Positions 21,987 to 33,558 are shown, counted from the first letter of the stretch. The stretch: 64,000 nucleotides of DNA from Breviolum minutum Mf 1.05b.01 (GCA_000507305.1 DF241675.1:1-64000), one strand, 5' to 3'. The notes: generated by a model from the letters alone, not told the origin. A program made the numbers and translations.

Positions 21987-22102
21987 TGCCTATATACCTA
22001 TAGAACCCAACTGACCCTTGTTTTGGTTTCGAAAAGGCCTTTGTTTTGTGGGGCTGACCTTCAAAAATAGAGGTCATTTGGGTTTTAGGTGTATATAAGC
22101 AT
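21987..22102. repeat. hairpin family T, copy 2
   Basis: GTGCCTATATACCTATAG at the left, TTTAGGTGTATATAAGCA at the right, with AACCCAACTGACCCTTG inside. Confidence 0.7.
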
Positions 22103-22311
22103 ATATATTTATATATATATATACATATAGGGTATAGAACATGGTTTTTGTGGAAAGATGTTTCCACTAGCTAGTGAAAGATGATTTTTTGTTACTTAGT
22201 CTTATCACTGAAGGCCCTGCCCCCTCCCAAAAAAAGGCCTCTTTCATGTTTTAAATATCTAGTCTTGAATTGTTTATGGGACATAAAAAGAAGGCAGAAT
22301 TAAAAATATAT

Positions 22312-22384
22312 CCCAGGTGATTCAAAGTGACCTTTTCATCCCCCAGTTTGAGGTCACTTAACCATTTAAAAGGGTCACGTTTCA
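22312..22384 (+). repeat. hairpin family M, copy 1
   Basis: CCCAGGTGATTCAAAGTGACC, then GAGGTCACTTAACC, then AAAGGGTCACG. Three TGACC/GGTCA units allow alternative pairings. Confidence 0.65.
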
Positions 22385-22694
22385 CCATCCCAAAGAGGGC
22401 ACCAGCAGAATTGCCAGTTCCTTTTTCTCCAAATGAATCGACTCTCTTAGGGTTTTTCTTACCAAAAAAAATGACTCCCAGTGGATCACAAGGTGAAAAC
22501 CCTGGTAGGCTTGATCCCAATGAATCAGCCAACGAAAAAGATTTCCTGCCATAGCTGCCATTGGGTCGCTGGGTATGTGTATTGTTTTTTCTTGTTTTTT
22601 AACGGAATCTTTTGTTCACCCCTAATATGTTTCTTTTGGGGGATGGTTTTTTTTTCAAATTTGGACCGTTTGACGCAAATTGCCTCAGCTAGAG

Positions 22695-22800
22695 TATATC
22701 CCGACGAAAAACTAACATGACAATGGAAAATCACATGTTTATAGGAGACAAATGGGAGTATGGTTGTTGTTTCCTTTGTCATGTTAGTTTCGGGGGTTTA
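22695..22800. repeat. hairpin family D (ACATG subtype)
   Basis: CCCGACGAAAAACTAACATG faces CATGTTAGTTTCGGGGG. The inner pair is ACAATGGAAAATC and GTTTCCTTTGT. Confidence 0.75.
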
Positions 22801-23347
22801 TGTGTACGGTTTCATTCCCTTTTGGGTTGATGTGATTCTCCCACGGGTGATCAATCACCCGCAACAACAACAGGTTGCCACAGAGACCCCGAAGAAAGAG
22901 GAGGGAATGGGGAAACGGGGGAAAAACAGCCACCCGGTGGAAGGGTTTTTTGGTTGGAAACTCTGTTACACTGTTACGCTGTTACGGCCTTGCGAAAAAT
23001 GAAGGTGAAAGGTTTGGATCATTTTTGGTGGAAAATCGTTGGGGAAAACACCGAGGTTAAATGCTCCAACGAATCTGATTTTGGGATGGTCTAGATGTTA
23101 CATCAAGACTTTGCTATCTACTGTCTTGAAGCTAAGATTAGGTGTTGATCCTGGTACCCACTCGTGAAGCTCGTTAATTCTCCAGTTTCAGGAGCTTTGC
23201 ACATGTTGTGTATAGACTAGATGAACCCAGATGCCTTTGTTGGGGCTCGGAGAGTGTAAAATGAAGGAAGTCGAAATGATCCTCTACTTTTACGATGACG
23301 TTCCTTCAGACTTACGGAATAGAGTCCTCCCCGGAAAACTAGCATGT

Positions 23348-23444
23348 CTGGGTGGTGGTTTCATTTTGTTTTCATTTTCACCCCTACCTGGGGAAATGAT
23401 CCAAATTGACAAATATTTTCAGATGGGTTGAAACCACCAACTAG
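23348..23444 (+). repeat. family A element 7
   Basis: CTGGGTGGTGGTTTCATTTT to GAAACCACCAACTAG. The branch-like motif is shortened to TTGACAAATATTTTCAG. Confidence 0.9.
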
Positions 23445-23671
23445 GTACTCCCTGGAAAACGAAAAGGAATGTCGCCTGAAAATCAATGCTTGGGTTCGAT
23501 GTTGTATTTCCTATTAAAAACTCGTCCGACTTTTTAGGGGAAGATTCCTGTTCGTTTTCGGAGGAAAAAACACCTCATTGAGGTTCCGGTATGAAAAATT
23601 AATACCCCCATGATGCAAAAAAAACACTAAATTCTCAGGACGTTACAGTAAGGATGTCTAGGGTTTTTTGA

Positions 23672-23768
23672 CCCATTACGGATCCATGTATATGGTAAAT
23701 TCACCCACATTTACCTTAAAAATCGACCTAAATCTAGGTAAATATACCAGTCCCATGGATCCTATGGG
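23672..23768. repeat. hairpin family B, copy 9
   Basis: CCCATTACGGATCCATGTA and CCCATGGATCCTATGGG. The core is partly lost (TCGACCTAAATCTAGG). Confidence 0.85.
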
Positions 23769-23819
23769 TATAGCTGTGCAATTAGATTTTTATTTGAACT
23801 TGACAATGGGCTTGAGTCA

Positions 23820-24050
23820 TAAAATCATGACTGGTCAACCTACCGTCCCCAATGAACCCTCCTCAGAAGCAAGGGTTTAATAAGACCTTATTAAGGGAAA
23901 CCAATCCCTGGGATTCCAACCACCATTAAAACAATGGGTGTTAATATAACCACCATTGCTTACATTTGGGGTTTAATCATTGGAATTGGACAGCCATTAA
24001 TTTAATGGTGGTGGAAGCCCAGGGCAATGGTTAATAAGCCCTTACTCATC
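23820..24050. repeat. hairpin family K with a nested inverted repeat
   Basis: Family K arms (GACTGGTCAACCTACCG; TTTAATAAGACCTTATTAAG; GGTTAATAAGCCCTTA) surround a second stem, CCACCATTAAAACAATGG facing CATTAATTTAATGGTGGTGG. The outer right end is decayed. Confidence 0.55.
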
Positions 24051-24170
24051 CAGTATCAACACGGGAGCCTTTCGGTGAGGTTTTTGCGTCAGCCCTTGTC
24101 AGAGGGTGAACTTTTTCGGGGAAATGGCGCAATTTCAGGATTTTGGAGATGAAAGTCATTTCTATTCACC

Positions 24171-24279
24171 TACCCTAAGGATCATTGGACCCGGACCAAT
24201 GGAAGGGTGAATGAACCTGTATACCAGGGGTGTACAGGTCCTCAAAATAGCTAGTTTTGAGCGGTCAGGATACTTAGGA
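24171..24279. repeat. hairpin family N, copy 1
   Basis: TACCCTAAGGATCATTGGACC at the left (interrupted), GGTCAGGATACTTAGGA at the right, with ATGGAAGGGTGAATGAACC and CCTCAAAATAGC inside, all shared with 52483-52592. Confidence 0.8.
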
Positions 24280-24534
24280 TTGGAAAAAAAAAGCACATGC
24301 CAATGGAATATATTTTGTTTGAAGAGTTGGAAAGGGTGATTTTCCATGTTAGTTTACCAGAAAATCTAGATACCTTCAGAAAGGGCCCAGGGGTTATGGA
24401 ATCACCACAACCAAGAACAAAACCGCCAAACAGTCCTTTTGCAGCGGGAGGAACCTGAGAAAAAGAAGCAAGAATGGAGTGATATGCAGGAGTGGATCAA
24501 AAATCTGTCAAGTGAGCAATGAAAAAAAACCTTC

Positions 24535-24621
24535 GTTGGTTGGGTTATATAGGGGATGATACTACCCAGGTATATAGTGGTTATAATAAACCATTATAAG
24601 AAGCCCTATTAACCAACCAGT
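24535..24621 (+). repeat. hairpin family I, copy 3
   Basis: TTGGTTGGGTTATATAGGGG to CTATTAACCAACCAG, with ACTACCCAGGTATATAGTGG inside. Confidence 0.8.
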
Positions 24622-25258
24622 ATAATGGAAAGTAGGACGGCTCTTTCCGTGGCTCAAGTGAAATGATTCGCTTTTTCGGGTGGTGTGGTTGCCAAACACA
24701 GAAAAAGCACAAGAAGAGTCGTTGTTTTTTTTATTTTTGGTTGTGGCTGAGGAAAGGACATGCATGATACTTGCATCCCATGACGTTGACATCGCTTTCA
24801 AATGGGGGAATGCATCAGAATGTCTCCTATAGATTTAGATTGGTGTTTTTTTTGCGCAATTCACACACATTAGGATAATCCCTCTCTCGTAACAGCAGTG
24901 ACAAATGCAATGGGATTGGAAGACGATCCGGCTTCCTTTTGGGGCAAAAGGCCTATTTTCAGGGGCTATCTGAATCTTAGTTTTTTTGGCATGGTCGTTT
25001 ATCCCTTAGGATTTATACGTGCCAACTTCATGATCATCGCCGGAGTTCAGGTTTCCGGGGTGTATGTCCAAATGGTTTGGTTTCTCTCGTAATCACCGGG
25101 GCTTCTAGCTGATGGGTCACCCTGGTTGGTTGGGCTATATGTCGCTGATTTTACACCAAAAAATTACACCCGGAAAACTGACACTTAAATGGAATTTCCC
25201 AACTATGATGTTTTTTTTGGTGGAAGAGGTGAGTCCCTCCGGCTTCAAAGGAAATCAC

Positions 25259-25353
25259 CTAGGAGGTGGTTTCCAAAAAAAAATGTCTACCCCTATTTGA
25301 GGAAGATTCCTATTTTGACTAATATTTTTCACAGGGGTTGGTTCAACCACTAG
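25259..25353 (+). repeat. family A element 8, in a duplicated composite
   Basis: CTAGGAGGTGGTTTCC to GGTTCAACCACTAG. The ~95 bp before it (from about 25164: CCGGAAAACTGACAC, AATTTCCCAACTATGATG, GGTGAGTCCCTCCGG) is repeated before element A9 at 28390-28470. The composite was therefore duplicated, or A inserted twice into the same unit. Confidence 0.75.
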
Positions 25354-25423
25354 TATCCAGTTAGGGATTAATATGGATTAATAATCCGGATCCGGATCTA
25401 GGATCCTCAAACAAACCCAGAAG

Positions 25424-25528
25424 TACTGTTGATGGACGAAATCCTGCACCACCTGAGATACATAAAACCCTGTAAATAATGGGATATTTACCATATCAAC
25501 TGGTGCAGGATTTCTTCCATCAACAGTA
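25424..25528. repeat. hairpin family C, copy 4
   Basis: TACTGTTGATGGACGAAATC and GATTTCTTCCATCAACAGTA. Clean copy, same sense as copy 1. Confidence 0.9.
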
Positions 25529-25998
25529 TGTCACGGTTCATCTCACTGGTGGATTTTGATCACTTGCTTTTCGTTGGTTTTGCATCCGTCAGGATGCTCA
25601 GACCAATCGCTGGGAAGAAAGTCGCAGTGGAAACAGGTGCCTTTTAAAAAGGGATTTCCCATGGACCGCATGGGATGAATCTTGAGTTAGATAATTCTCC
25701 CTAAAAAATGGGGTATGGCCCCTGAAAAATCCATGTTTTTTTTTTAGGTGGATTGCTATGTGAGTTTTTTGGGAATGTTGTATTTCGTGTGTCTCCAACT
25801 TGGAAAAAAACGGTGATTTTTTGTGAGTTTCCTACGAAAACCATGTCAGGATGTGATCTAAAACTGAGTGAAAACATCCCTTGTCGTGGAGGCCCAGAAT
25901 TTTCCGGGCATACTTTCCGGTAAAGAAAAACAGTTCGCCATTGGAAATCCCCACCTTTCCTGGTAAATAGCATCCAAATTAGGCGGATTTTCCAGTGC

Positions 25999-26116
25999 TA
26001 CTGTTGATGGTTTAGAAATCCGGCTAACCAGTTGAGGTTGGTAGTTTATCCCATTCTTTACAGGGTTTTAGCACCATCCCAGGTGGTTTTTTGGGATTTC
26101 TGAATCATCAACAGTA
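25999..26116. repeat. hairpin family C, copy 5
   Basis: TACTGTTGATGGTTTAGAAA and TTTCTGAATCATCAACAGTA. Reverse sense (TTTACAGGGTTTT inside). Confidence 0.9.
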
Positions 26117-26469
26117 TGTTAGTTTACTGGAGTGTACCTTCTGGAGGATGATGGAAAGTCACTGGAGTCCAAAAAACTTGGACTCTCCAAATGAACCCGA
26201 ATTTGCAAGGAAAAAAAATAGAACAGATGATCAGATATAGGTTGGGTTGCTCCCAACAGTTGCATGGAATCTCTATAAACCTTCATGTCATACATAGATT
26301 CAATGATTCATTGACCTGGCAAATCCTTGTGAACTTCAAGGATGGTGCAACAATGTGTGACCCGAAATCAACGGATTTTTCACGTTGTTCCCGCCAATTA
26401 GAGAGATGGTACAAGGTGGGCCCCAAGCCGATCGTTATAAATGGGGTTATAACTCCAACTGTAGCAAGT

Positions 26470-26531
26470 GCAGGCACAACAACCGCAAGTGGCGCGATGA
26501 AGGCGGGCACCAATTTGGGGTGGGCGTTGAA
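26470..26531 (+). CDS. possible exon fragment
   Basis: After AAGTGCAG|G the frame reads HNNRKWRDEGGHQF, then GVGVE, and stops against a family C element at 26533. GC content is high. The other two + frames and the minus strand are also open, so this rests on the acceptor and composition only. Confidence 0.25.
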
Positions 26532-26532
26532 G

Positions 26533-26625
26533 TACTGTTGATGATTCAGAAATCCCAAACAACCACCTGGGATGTATAAAACCTCGTAAAAAACAACTGG
26601 TGCAGGATTTTTTCCATCAAGAGTA
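26533..26625. repeat. hairpin family C, copy 6 (chimeric)
   Basis: The left end TACTGTTGATGATTCAGAAA is of the reverse type, the right end GCAGGATTTTTTCCATCA of the forward type. The right terminus is mutated to AGAGTA. Confidence 0.85.
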
Positions 26626-26861
26626 TGAGGGCAACTTCCATAAAACTTGGTAGTACAAGGGGAAGATTTGACCTTATACTTGTAATGCCCGAAGATTTAC
26701 ACATCAAACCGTTGAAGGGATGAATTTTAGAAATTTGATCATCCAAGTCCGTTTTGATGCCAAGAAATGTCCCAGTGTTTGTTGCATGCCTGGGAGGTTG
26801 CAGCTAGGGTGGATTTTTCACATGCGGATGTTGATCATATCTACTAGTTCATCAGATACGA

Positions 26862-26930
26862 TCAATGTTTGGTATATAGTTACCTGCATTTACCACAAAA
26901 ATTTATACCAGTCCCTTGGATCCTATGGGA
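26862..26930. repeat. hairpin family B, decayed
   Basis: GGTATATAGTTACCTGCATT and CCAGTCCCTTGGATCC remain. The left terminus is lost. Confidence 0.5.
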
Positions 26931-27266
26931 ATATCTTTTTTTGATTTGTAATTAGTGTTTCAACTCAAAAATGTGCAAACCAAGATGGCACACATGGAAG
27001 ATCCAAATTTTGAAAACTACAATTTTAAACCTCCAATCACAGGAAACATGTGCCGTTTTTGTACAAGTGTGTGTTGCCGTTTTGTTAGATCCAAAAACTT
27101 GGATTTTCCAGTCGATGATCCAATCTTGTTGACAGTTGGGCCGGTGATTTGAGATCATAAAAAAGTGTTAGAAATATCCAGCAGATTTTTTAGTTGTTCC
27201 ATTCTGGGCTTGCACCCCAAAAAGTTTGAACCACACTACTTTGGCATTTTGTGTGTCTGTGGTTGT

Positions 27267-27298
27267 GTGTTTGTTTGTTTGTTTGTTTGTTTGTTTTT
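27267..27298. repeat. (GTTT)n tract
   Basis: Six GTTT units followed by T runs. Confidence 0.85.
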
Positions 27299-27537
27299 TT
27301 CTTTAATTGTTTTTTTGTACGGCTGCATGTTTACTCCGGACATGTCACAAAAAATCGTCCTATTTGGGTAATAACGCACAAGACATCACAAGAATTTGAA
27401 TCTAGCCACCGTCAGGATCCCCTCAGCCTCTCAACCAACTGTTTAGCTTCTAAGGGTGTTGTTGAACCTTTGAAGTGATATTCTTGCCATCCAAAAAAGC
27501 AGGTTCGAAAGATGCTCCCAAAAAAACAACTAACAGC

Positions 27538-27642
27538 TACACTCCGGTAAACTAACATAGCAATGGAAATTTCACCACTTGTCGATGTATTTCCTATTGG
27601 AAAAGGTGGATTTCCATTGCTATGTTAGTTTACCGGAGGGTA
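27538..27642. repeat. hairpin family D (ACATAGCAATGG subtype)
   Basis: TACACTCCGGTAAACTAACA and TGTTAGTTTACCGGAGGGTA are almost perfectly complementary. The inner pair ATAGCAATGGAAAT and ATTTCCATTGCTAT extends the stem. This is one of the youngest-looking hairpins in the window. Confidence 0.9.
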
Positions 27643-27739
27643 AATCCCTTGTTTTATTTTCAGAAGGTCGTAACCTTTCTCACCAAAGTAGATTCTGAAA
27701 GTTCTAGGAGCGAACCAACCATTACCGCCCTAGCGCGAA

Positions 27740-27834
27740 CGTGACCTTGTTTGGGATGGTGAAAACGTGACCCTTTCAATGGCCAAGTGACCTCCAAATA
27801 CAAGATAAAAAGGTCACGGCTGGGTCATCACCTG
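27740..27834 (-). repeat. hairpin family M, copy 2
   Basis: CGTGACCCTTTCAATGG, AAGTGACCTCCAAATAC and AAAAAGGTCACGG, ending TCATCACCTGG. Inverse sense to copy 1. Confidence 0.65.
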
Positions 27835-28170
27835 GACTGCATTTTGTTGCAACACTTTTGATATTCTCTTGCAACCTTAGCGTAACCCCATTGTAAGGGT
27901 TGAATGCCTAGGGTGTTCTTTTTTCGATGCGAAGCACCCAACCAAACGAAACATTTAAAAAAAACACCTAACACTAGACATCCAAATACCTCCTTAGAAT
28001 TTTTTGTCAGTTTTGGGGGAGTCCCCACGTACCTCCTCAGGAGGTGGCCCTGGATGTTTAAAACGTAAGTTGAGGGGCCCCAAAAAACTTTCCAAATTTT
28101 TGAAATTTCAAAATGAGCGATTTTTTTCGAGAAACGCCCAACAGGTGGGTTGGGGTGTTCATCAAAAAAT

Positions 28171-28274
28171 GCACCCCCGAAAACTAACATGTCAAGGCAA
28201 ACCCCACCATTTGAAGATGTATGTCCTATTGAAAATGGTGATTTTCCAATGTCATTTAGTTTTCATGGTTGTAC
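28171..28274. repeat. hairpin family D (ACATGTC subtype)
   Basis: GCACCCCCGAAAACTAACATG faces ATGTCATTTAGTTTTCATGG (interrupted). The inner pair is ACCCCACCATTTG and AAAATGGTGATTTT. Confidence 0.7.
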
Positions 28275-28469
28275 ACCCAATCTTTGGCAAAATTGAGGGA
28301 AAGATGAACGCAGCTTGACGGACTGTGGACTGTATAGCAGCATTTTTGTGTTTTCGGTTTCTTATCTTATTTTTTCAAAAAAACAAAACACCACCCGGAA
28401 AACTGACACTGAAACGGAATTTCCCAACTATGATTATGTTTTTTAGAATTATAATAAGGTGAGTTCCTC

Positions 28470-28574
28470 CGGGTTCAAGTAACGTTTTTTTTAATTTTCA
28501 TCCCTACTTGGGGAAATGATTCAAATGATTCAATGTTGACTAATATTTCTTCAAATGGGTTAAAACCACCAAGG
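28470..28574 (+). repeat. family A element 9, left arm missing
   Basis: Retains TTTTCATCCCTACTTGGGG, GTTGACTAATATTTCTTC and TAAAACCACCAAGGAG. A 9-10 bp internal duplication (ATGATTCAA twice) is present. The sequence before it matches the flank of element A8. Confidence 0.75.
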
Positions 28575-28576
28575 AG

Positions 28577-29270
28577 ATCACCATGTTCTTTTGATATATA
28601 TCTTGGAAGTACCCCCTACCCAGTAACAGTCACCACCAGGATTATTCCATTTTTTTGTAGGGAATCCCGACTCTAAACCTTCATTTGTGAGTGGCATCCT
28701 GGGTGGGGGGTAGACCAAAGATATATCTACGGTTCCGTGAAATTTTCTACGGTTCCCATTTGTCAGGTCAAAGCTGGGATGATCGCAAGGAGGACGATCG
28801 TGTGGTAGCCTGGGGTTTTAGATACAGCGAGGTGTTTGAAGGTTAGAAAAAAAGAGAGGGCCGGACCTAAAGTGGCGTTTTGTTCATGAGTTTAGATCAT
28901 GAGATTGAGTTATTGATCTTGAGTTGATGATCAGGTTATATCATGATGTTATATATCTTAGAAATTATTTGTTGATTCTCCTTTGGCCATCATAAAGTCA
29001 GCAATCGTGTTGGGTCACATCTTGCGGGAATAACAAATTGGGTACGTAATGACATTAGAGAGGGTCTATGTTTGGATTTCTACTCTGTTGATGTTTCTAG
29101 AAGTTACAACTATATAGGTGGTGGTTCTTTGGATCAAGGAAGTGTCCCCAATTTAGCTGGTGAAAAGGATCAGGGACGTGTCAAAATTGCCCAACGGCAC
29201 GAAACATTTCAGGTTTAGGAATTGATATAATCATTTGCCAATATTAATATTGTTTTGGCCAAAACATGTG
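28577..29270. other. no gene recognised
   Basis: Spacer with a TATATCATGATGTTATAT palindrome-like stretch near 28940. Nothing else is supported. Confidence 0.4.
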
Positions 29271-29276
29271 GTCCGA

Positions 29277-29420
29277 CCACTTGGAGGGCCATCCCAGTCA
29301 GTAAGTAGTTAGTAACCCCGGAACCCCCATTTACAAGCCAACAAAAAGACCATTTGGAAGGGGTCCCACAACCCCAATTAGGGGACATACCAACCATAGT
29401 TTCTAACCCCTTACCAACTG
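29277..29420. repeat. hairpin family F, copy 2 (decayed right arm)
   Basis: ACTTGGAGGGCCATCCCAG, AGTAAGTAGTTAGTAACC and CATTTACAAGCC are intact. The right end has lost the GGGATGATCCTCC motif. Confidence 0.7.
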
Positions 29421-29463
29421 CCCCCATTTGAATTCTACCTTTCAAAATTTCGGCAAAACTTGA

Positions 29464-29561
29464 CTAGGTGGTGGTTTCGAATATTTCTTATTTTCAACCC
29501 TACTTGGGGAAGATTTCCAATTTGACTGATATTTTTCAGATGGGTTGAAACCACCAACCAG
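29464..29561 (+). mobile_element. family A element 10
   Basis: CTAGGTGGTGGTTTCGAAT to GAAACCACCAACCAG, with TTTGACTGATATTTTTCAG inside. TTGA flanks both sides (29460-29463 and 29562-29565), a second case of an apparent 4 bp target duplication. Confidence 0.9.
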
Positions 29562-30000
29562 TTGAGGTTCGAATTCCAAAAAAATCTGGCATCTCCAACC
29601 CCCAAAGAACCCCCCCCAAACCCCAACAGCTGAAATGGGTGGAGACTTTCGAAGTCCCGAATCCTAGGGGTGCAAGGTGGGCGCCCCTACTAGTAGTTCT
29701 AAATGGAGTGACATGGGGCCCCTTTTTTATGGCCAAAAATACATGGGGTTGTAGGATCTGTAGGATTTATCCTGGGATTATGACTGGATTTGTTGAAGGA
29801 TACCTGAAGGATACCGATAGTGCCTCAGTCCGGATACCTGTTGGCTTCCTTGGGCTTCCTGGCATTTTTTTTTGCATTATATCTAACATGGAGTAATTGG
29901 GCCCTACCCAACTTATTCAACTGTTTTTGGGCCCGGGGCGCACCTGAAAGTTTGGCAAGGGACCCAGGGCACCCAACATTGGGGTAGGATTTCGGACAGC

Positions 30001-30168
30001 ATGGTGTTTTTCCTGGGGCGGTTCAGGGAAACCTTCGGGGAACGGGTGGATGAAATCTCTGAATCACTTGCTCCAAAGGTGCCTGGGACAGCTGGGACTA
30101 TTCTTGGAAGGGCAAGGGCCGCAACACAAGACGCGAGCGTAATCGACAGGCGAGTTAGTTATGGGAAG
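30001..30168 (+). CDS. possible exon, unknown protein
   Basis: GC-richer than its flanks. One + frame reads RFRETFGERVDEISESLAP, then KVPGTAGTILGRARAATQD, then ASVIDRRV. Splice edges are unclear (CGGACAG|C before it). No domain is recognised. Confidence 0.3.
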
Positions 30169-30801
30169 AAGATGTGCATCTGGCAGAAACGTATGGATCA
30201 AATATTACCCAATAGCATCCATGTATTGTTTTTTTTGTACCCACATCATGGAAATTTACACTACTGTAAATGTTTGGTACACAATGATACTGTATGGCTG
30301 ACATGTATTTAAAAACCACGTGACTGAACATATCATTTGTCCTTTTCCAATCATGAATTCTTATTGTCAGTCAATTGAGTTACAGCCATTTGTGATGGGT
30401 TTCCAGAATTGGGTTGTTGTTGATGTATTGTCCAAAACGTGAAGTTTCCAAGCAACCCAAGCAGTTTTTACACCCCAACAAATCCCATGCAACGGTAACC
30501 TGCAAATGGTGGCAACACGTGAAGTCATGAAGTGAATCCTCAACCGAAGATACCTTTTTGCAGCCTCCCAAAAAAACAAAAAAACAAATAATAAAACACA
30601 AAAACAAAAACACAAAAACATACCAAATACACAGTAAAATGAAGGGAATCAGGATCTCTCCTGTTGTTTTTTCATGTTATTTTTTTGGGGTTGGTGATTA
30701 TCGACCTATACCATGGCAACCACCGTATCATTTTCCAGGGCCACGAGACCTGGAGCGATCGTGAATGGCAACTTGGTATGTATTTTAAGGGATGTTTCAA
30801 G

Positions 30802-30889
30802 TACACCCCTGAAAACCAACAATTTTAGTAGGGAAATACATCTTCCAACCATTGATTTTCAAGCCACAATGTGAGTTTACCGGAGGGTA
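30802..30889. repeat. hairpin family D, decayed
   Basis: GTACACCCCTGAAAACCAAC at the left, GTGAGTTTACCGGAGGGTA at the right. The two arms belong to different subtypes, so the stem is weak. Confidence 0.6.
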
Positions 30890-30940
30890 ATTGTTACATA
30901 CAGGGAAAGATCCGGCAAATTGGAGGTGTGGGGGGATTTA

Positions 30941-31044
30941 TATACCATGGGCCCCCCAAACCTACATTTTTAGAGGTTTTTATGGTAGATAACATGGTTT
31001 CTAGGTGGCCAAAACCTTTATTTTTCATGGTTTTGGGGCTCACG
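30941..31044. repeat. hairpin family G, decayed
   Basis: TATACCATGGGCCCCCCAAA, CCTACATTTTTAGAGG and TTTTTCATGGTTTTGGGG keep the family order. The middle is diverged. Confidence 0.6.
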
Positions 31045-31720
31045 GTAGTAGTGGTTTATCCATGTTTTATTCTGTGTTCGACGTCAGAGTTTGGGCAGAT
31101 TTCCGTGCAGATTATGTGCATAATGCAGTTCTGTAGGCTGTAGGTGTTTTTTTTTCCGATGGATGGTTTGAAAGCATCGCTTAAAAGGTTCACCCCTGCT
31201 GACTGTCGCCACGCAGATATTCATCAATTTGATGAGCAATTGGTTGGGCACTGGAACGATTGCTTGTCATAACTTGCACTACTTGGCTTGGAAAATAGAC
31301 AGGAACGCGATAGTGAGTCCTCCACATGGTGGTTCAAACGGAAACCATTTAAACAAAGACTTAAACTCAAAAAATACGCAATTGATTTGTTTCCAGAACG
31401 AAGAGGTTCTTGAAGTGTTTTAATGAATTATGCATACTTCAGTTTTTGCCATGTTTTTTTGTACATATCAATTGGTTCTACCCCCCACCCAGTAACAGTC
31501 ACCAGCATTATTACATTTTTTGTAGGGTATCCCGAACTAGTAGGGAATCCCGAACTAGATCCTACATCATATCACTCTTTGTCGTACCACCCCTTTTTTG
31601 TTGCCAAAACGCCCCAAGGCGTTCATGGTACGCGCGTGAGGAAGAATCACCAGCTGTCCAGGAGCCCGAGTAGCAAGACTGATCCTATAGACCACAGCCG
31701 CACCCTGTCAGATCAAGATC
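31045..31720. other. no gene recognised
   Basis: Spacer. CCACCCAGTAACAGTCACCA (31487 onward) recurs near 28617, so part of it is an unclassified dispersed repeat. Confidence 0.4.
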
Positions 31721-31723
31721 TAT

Positions 31724-31825
31724 CCCATAGGATCCATGGGGCTGGTCAATAAACCTACTAATTTACCATACAAAAATTGACTAATGCAGGTAAAGAGTAA
31801 ACATGTCACGCATTGATCCTGTGGG
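31724..31825. repeat. hairpin family B, copy 11
   Basis: CCCATAGGATCCATGGGGC at the left, GCATTGATCCTGTGGG at the right. The core is diverged. Confidence 0.7.
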
Positions 31826-32366
31826 TATGGATAAGCCATCCATTTGCTTCCAGGTAAAAATCGATCAAAGAGGAATTTTTAACACTTGTGAGTTATGGAA
31901 GAATTACTTCACTTGTTAGGTTGTTAGGTGTTTGTTTTTGAAGATTGTTCGTTGACCTTTCTATACATTTTCCTTGGGGAAAATGATGGGATCAAGGTCA
32001 TGAACATGTGGATACAACTGGGTGGATCAACCACCCACCAACAACCGCTAGTTTATGAATTCAATCAAATCCCTTCAAGCATTCATGAAGCCAAAGAACA
32101 GGCGGGTTTCCAGTCATCCGAAAATGTAGTTTATAGAGGGAGTTCGCCAGTGATTCTTATCATATATATCCGTGCAGATCTACTTTGTTGATATTTCTTT
32201 TGCATTTATTTAAGGGATGGTTTTGAATGGTAGATGTGTATGAGAGTTATCCTAGTGGGAAAAAACAAATGACCATGGAGAAATCCCCACATGAGCGCCC
32301 GCCAAAACCTCCGACATTTTGAAACAGTTACACCAGGACATTGATACTTGATACCATCATGAAACT

Positions 32367-32483
32367 CTCAGGAACGATAGGGGTGACACAAAAAACGATG
32401 ACTCTTGATACACATGTTCGCCTGATTTTATTGCAAACATTAAATCCTCAGGAACGATGAGGGACACACAAAAAACGATGACC
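32367..32483. repeat. two direct repeats of about 36 bp, period 80
   Basis: CTCAGGAACGATAGGGGTGA at 32367 and CTCAGGAACGATGAGGGACA at 32447 are both followed by CACAAAAAACGATGAC. This may be the remains of a minisatellite. Confidence 0.8.
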
Positions 32484-32614
32484 ATTTCAGCCACGTCTTT
32501 TCGCGGATGTAATAGGTTTAGTCCGTTGCTCACATGACGTGTGCTTAAGGTTTTTGGAACATCACGGATGGGTTGAACCGCACCCAGTGGTATAAACTCC
32601 GATTATTGCTATTT

Positions 32615-32739
32615 AGTAGGGGATGGTCATCAACCCAATAGTAGAGGTTTATATAACCAGTATAAGGATTCCCGTCATTGAAGGTGGGGCCCGACCATCC
32701 CCAAAATATAGGGAGTTGCGAAAGACCCTGGCACATGTG
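32615..32739. repeat. hairpin family J, copy 2
   Basis: GTAGGGGATGGTCATCAAC faces GGCCCGACCATCCCC. It is followed by the shared tail CCTGGCACATGTGG. Confidence 0.7.
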
Positions 32740-32902
32740 GATATTGTGGTAGCGATGTGCGTCCTTTGTAAGTGGTATACTTGTTTTTTGTTGGATCATG
32801 ATGGGATGATACTGGAAAACAAATTTACGTTCCCTGGAAAAAAAAATCACGTTCCCTGGAAAAAAATATTTACAGCCCCTGGAAAAGAAATTTAGGCTCC
32901 TT

Positions 32903-33007
32903 TGGCCCTGTGGTCCTCTGGTCGTGTGGTCCTCTGGTCCTCTGGTCCTGTGGTTCTGGTCCTGTGGTCGTGTAGTGCTCTGGCCCTCTGGTCCTGTGGT
33001 CCCCTGG
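32903..33007. repeat. octamer minisatellite (GGTCCTCT/GGTCCTGT)
   Basis: About 13 units of 8 bp, alternating GGTCCTCT, GGTCCTGT and GGTCGTGT. The translated 'GPEDHTTRGPQ' frames are a by-product. Confidence 0.9.
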
Positions 33008-33558
33008 CAAAGGCATGAAAAGAAATATGTAGGGACCGACCAAAAAAGCTTGGAAGGAGTGCAAAAGGAATTAAGGAAAAAGAAGAAGCGGGACAATTAG
33101 CAAATACAGTTTCAACAACAACTAGGACAAAAAACGCAAAGATAGGCTTTTAAAAACAAATGGCGGAAAAGAAGCAGGACAGTAGGAAAAATACAAGCGT
33201 TGATCAAATGCAAACAAAAACGCAAATCATGGCCACATATAATCAGTATTGTTTTCAGACATAGTCTCAGACTATCAAAGTATCATGTCTCATAGAATCA
33301 TATCATAATAGCGGCAAAATCTCACAGTATCATAGGATCATGGTACCATAGTGTCTTCCCTCATACTCTCATGCTCTCATACTCTCATATTCTCGAATCA
33401 TACCCTTTGAGGGCACACACAGAAACGAAGAGCAACAAGTAGCAACAACACTGTCTATTCGGGAAAGGCTTCAGAAACGGGATGATACTGGAAAAAAATA
33501 CGTTCCCTGGAAAGGTTCAGGTGACCTGGAAAAATCACAACCCCTGGAAGAACAATAG

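Noticed and set aside
24655-24675. CCGTGGCTCAAG, which recalls the 3' end of the dinoflagellate spliced leader
   Set aside because: Only the last bases match. The rest of the leader is absent, so a relic is not supported.
32545-33096. 183-codon minus frame with GPxD/TTGP repeats resembling a collagen-like protein
   Set aside because: The repeats come from the 8 bp minisatellite, and the rest crosses a family J hairpin.
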